Below, in pieces: positions 5,832-7,420 of a DNA stretch of 7,420 nucleotides (positions are counted from its first letter, which is position 1; every line of letters starts with the position of its first letter). The notes below the pieces were generated by a model. That model saw only the letters and a list, made by a program, of their open reading frames with translations, had not been told where the DNA came from and ran no database searches. Origin of the DNA: an uncultured Thermoleophilia bacterium (lineage in GTDB: Bacteria; Actinomycetota; Thermoleophilia; UBA2241); contig CAIXSE010000613.1 of the NCBI GenBank assembly GCA_903921965.1, positions 1-7,420 of the forward strand. The letters are read 5' to 3'. The position numbers and the translations under genes were made by a program.

Positions 5832-6425
5832 TTGCCTGCCTCAGACGACCACGCCAGCATCCAGGACTCCGGCTCCGTCTTCCACATCTCGGCGCCGGGC
5901 ATGCGCTACATGCGCAGGCGGCGCATCGGCACCGAAGACCGGAACGGCGACCCTCTCGACGGCATCGTCAACCTGTGGGACGTCGCCATCGTCCTCGCCG
6001 TCGGCTTCCTCGTCGCAGCGCTCACCGCGGCGGGCATCACCGGCCTGCTGACGAACGACAACATGACGATCGTCACCAACCCCGGCACGGCGCAGATGCA
6101 GGTGATCATCAAGGAGGGCGACCAGATCAAGAAGCTGGACGTCCAGAACGGCGCCGTGGTCTCGGGCGTGGGCACGCTGCTGGGCTCGTTCTACACGCTG
6201 GCCGACGGCACGGTCGTGTACGTCCCCTCCGGCTCGGCGCCGCCGCCCGGGTCGCAGACCACGACGCCCGGCTCGGGCGAGACGACCACCACGCCGGGGT
6301 CGACCGTCACGCCGGGGTCGACCGCGACGCCGTACCCGACGACCACGGACTACCCGACGGTCGACCCGTACACGGTGACGCCGACGCCCGCCCCCACGGT
6401 GGCGCCGAGCAGCGTCACGCCCTGA
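5832..6425 (+). CDS. DUF2149 family membrane protein, probable ExbD/TolR-like partner of the ExbB homologue
   Basis: Predicted 197 residues with a single membrane helix. A short cytoplasmic N-terminus carries RRRRIGTEDRNGDPLDGIVN (28-47), followed by the helix LWDVAIVLAVGFLVAALTAA (48-67). A small extracytoplasmic domain (about 74-132) ends in TLLGSFYTLADGTVVYVP. This arrangement matches DUF2149, a family I know mainly from archaeal genes next to MotA/TolQ/ExbB homologues. Asp50 sits where ExbD and TolR have their essential membrane aspartate, within a comparable L-x-D-V-x-x-V-L pattern. Residues 133-197 are a Pro/Thr/Ser-rich extracellular tail beyond the usual family length. The start is taken as TTG at 5832, nine bases after the ExbB stop and in the same frame, with a weak GAGAG site; ATG at 5901 is an alternative that keeps the conserved core. 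A role in proton-driven force generation is inferred. Confidence 0.82.
   Translation: MPASDDHASIQDSGSVFHISAPGMRYMRRRRIGTEDRNGDPLDGIVNLWDVAIVLAVGFLVAALTAAGITGLLTNDNMTIVTNPGTAQMQVIIKEGDQIKKLDVQNGAVVSGVGTLLGSFYTLADGTVVYVPSGSAPPPGSQTTTPGSGETTTTPGSTVTPGSTATPYPTTTDYPTVDPYTVTPTPAPTVAPSSVTP
6291..6326 (+). repeat. Two tandem 18-bp repeats in the Pro/Thr tail of the DUF2149 gene
   Basis: ACGCCGGGGTCGACCGTC (6291-6308) is followed directly by a copy that differs only in its last two bases (6309-6326). They encode TPGSTV and TPGSTA. Identical codons over 16 bases indicate a recent in-frame duplication that lengthens the tail by six residues. A related ACGCCGTACCCG follows at 6327. Confidence 0.85.
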
Positions 6426-6427
6426 CC

Positions 6428-6451
6428 CGCGGCGGCGTCCGCGCCGTCGCG
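6428..6451 (+). terminator. GC-rich hairpin after the DUF2149 gene, between convergent genes
   Basis: CGCGGCGGCG - TCCG - CGCCGTCGCG forms a 10-bp stem with one G-U wobble and a UNCG-type tetraloop when read on the plus strand. It starts three bases after the DUF2149 stop and ends before the convergent parB stop. There is no following U-run, which is common in high-GC actinobacteria. On the minus strand the wobble becomes an A-C mismatch, so it fits best as the end of the plus-strand operon. Confidence 0.5.
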
Positions 6452-6461
6452 GCGGCAGGCG

Positions 6462-7418
6462 TCAGGCCCCGAGCGAGCGCAGCAGAGCGACGATCCGCTC
6501 GAGTTCGGCCTTGCTCTTGAACGCGATCTGGATACTGCCGCCGCGGGCGCCGCTGCTGATGCGAACCGGCGCCTCGAGGACCCCGTAGAGCTCGTCGACG
6601 AGGTCGGAGAAGTCGGGGGCCGGGCGGCGCGGCGCAGGCGCTTCGCCGCCGGCCGCCTCTTCGTTGAGCTTCTTCACGAGCGCCTCGGCCTGGCGCACCG
6701 ACAGGCCCTGCGCCGCGACGGAGCGGGCCGCCTTGCGGCGCTCCTCGTGGCCCGGCAGGGCCAGCAGCGCGCGGCCGTGACCCTCGCTGAGCTCGCCCTG
6801 CTCGACCATGCGCTGCACGTCGTCGGGCAGCTCGAGCAGCCGCAGGAGGTTGCTCACGGCGGCCCGGCTGCGCCCGACGAGCTCGGCGACGCGCTCGTGC
6901 GTGAGCCCGAACTCGTCGACGAGCGAGGCGTACGCCTGGGCCTCCTCGATGCTGTTGAGATCCTCGCGCGCCACGTTCTCGGCGAGCGCGATCTCGAGGG
7001 AGGCGACCTCGTCGGCAGGGCGCACGAGCGCGGGGATCGACTGCAGACCGGCGAGTCCGGCCGCCCGCAGGCGGCGCTCGCCGGCGATGAGCTCGAAGCG
7101 CGGCGCGTCGGGCCCCGGCCCGCTCGCGGCGCCGCCCGGTGCTGCGCCGGCGACGGACGAGGCGGCCTCGGCGTCGGCCTCGAGCGGCCGCACCACGACC
7201 GGCTGCACCACGCCGAGCACCCTGATGGACGCCGCCAGCTCTTCGAGCTCGTCGGGCGCGAACACGCGGCGCGGCTGGCGCCTGTTGACCGTGATGTCGG
7301 TGAGGGGCAGCTCGCGGAGGCGGCCCTCGCGCTGCGGGGCGCCGGAGCGGGACAACGCCGCCCTGCTGTCGCCGATGAGCGCCCCGAGCCCCCGGCCCAG
7401 GGCCTTCTTCTCAGTCAC
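6462..7418 (-). CDS. parB: Chromosome-partitioning protein ParB (Spo0J/Noc family)
   Basis: Predicted 318 residues and essentially full length. ParB proteins bind parS sites near the origin, use CTP to close into a sliding clamp, and work with the ATPase ParA to segregate chromosomes. The N-terminus has the ParA-contacting KKALGRGLGALI motif (4-15). The ParB/Srx CTPase domain includes NRRQPRRVF (45-53), GVVQPVVVRPL (69-79), the GERRLRAA motif (113-120) and ENVAREDLN (147-155). A helix-turn-helix lies at about 172-193 (LTHERVAELVGRSRAAVSNL), followed by LSEGHGRALLAL. A C-terminal dimerisation domain (about 270-318) includes GSIQIAFKSKAELERIV. The start is GTG at 7418, two bases from the window edge, so the ribosome site and the expected upstream parA are outside. 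Odd point: about 25 Ala/Gly/Pro-rich residues (80-105) are inserted between two core strands of the CTPase domain. The gene is convergent with the DUF2149 operon, 36 bases apart. Confidence 0.96.
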   Translation of the reverse strand: MTEKKALGRGLGALIGDSRAALSRSGAPQREGRLRELPLTDITVNRRQPRRVFAPDELEELAASIRVLGVVQPVVVRPLEADAEAASSVAGAAPGGAASGPGPDAPRFELIAGERRLRAAGLAGLQSIPALVRPADEVASLEIALAENVAREDLNSIEEAQAYASLVDEFGLTHERVAELVGRSRAAVSNLLRLLELPDDVQRMVEQGELSEGHGRALLALPGHEERRKAARSVAAQGLSVRQAEALVKKLNEEAAGGEAPAPRRPAPDFSDLVDELYGVLEAPVRISSGARGGSIQIAFKSKAELERIVALLRSLGA

Positions 7419-7420
7419 GG

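Noticed and set aside
6426..7420. parS centromere site near parB
   Set aside because: I looked for the TGTTTCACGTGAAACA palindrome or close variants in this region and the rest of the window and saw none.

Overview
The window is very GC-rich, and its real genes use almost only G- or C-ending codons, with GTG and TTG starts and frequent 4-base GTGA/ATGA overlaps. This points to a high-GC actinobacterium. The parB gene together with an ExbB/DUF2149 pair makes me lean towards a Coriobacteriia- or Anaerosomatales-like lineage, but that is an inference from gene content, not a phylogenetic result. parB at the right edge suggests the window lies near the chromosome origin, although no parS-like site is visible here.

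Left block (about 1-2679, minus strand). Transcribed leftward, this holds a small unrecognised protein (2422-2679), a polyprenyl-phosphate-sugar type family 2 glycosyltransferase with two membrane segments (1299-2333), a family 4 type glycosyltransferase (184-1302), and the N-terminus of a probable multi-pass membrane protein (1-187) that leaves the window. The last three genes are joined by two GTGA stop/start overlaps. They look like a translationally coupled surface-glycan or glycolipid module. A 141-base divergent intergenic region (2680-2820) holds a perfect 6-bp inverted repeat and a candidate promoter for the rightward operon.

Middle block (2821-6425, plus strand). Three tightly packed genes: a secreted, C-terminally membrane-anchored alpha/alpha-toroid protein (prenyltransferase/terpene-cyclase-like repeats plus an Ig-like domain and a Gly/Ser/Pro/Thr linker); a MotA/TolQ/ExbB proton-channel subunit with an unusually long cytoplasmic tail; and a DUF2149 protein whose membrane segment carries an ExbD/TolR-like aspartate. 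The first two overlap by ATGA. The third starts at TTG nine bases after the ExbB stop, in the same frame. I read this as a candidate proton-motive-force-driven envelope machine in a probably single-membrane organism: ExbB plus DUF2149 as the motor, and the toroid protein as the outward-facing effector or ligand binder. It is the most interesting content of the window.

Right block (6426-7418). A strong GC hairpin follows the DUF2149 stop, and convergent to it is a full-length parB chromosome-partition gene with an Ala/Gly-rich insertion in its CTP-binding domain.

No tRNA, rRNA, CRISPR array, insertion sequence or other mobile element was recognised.
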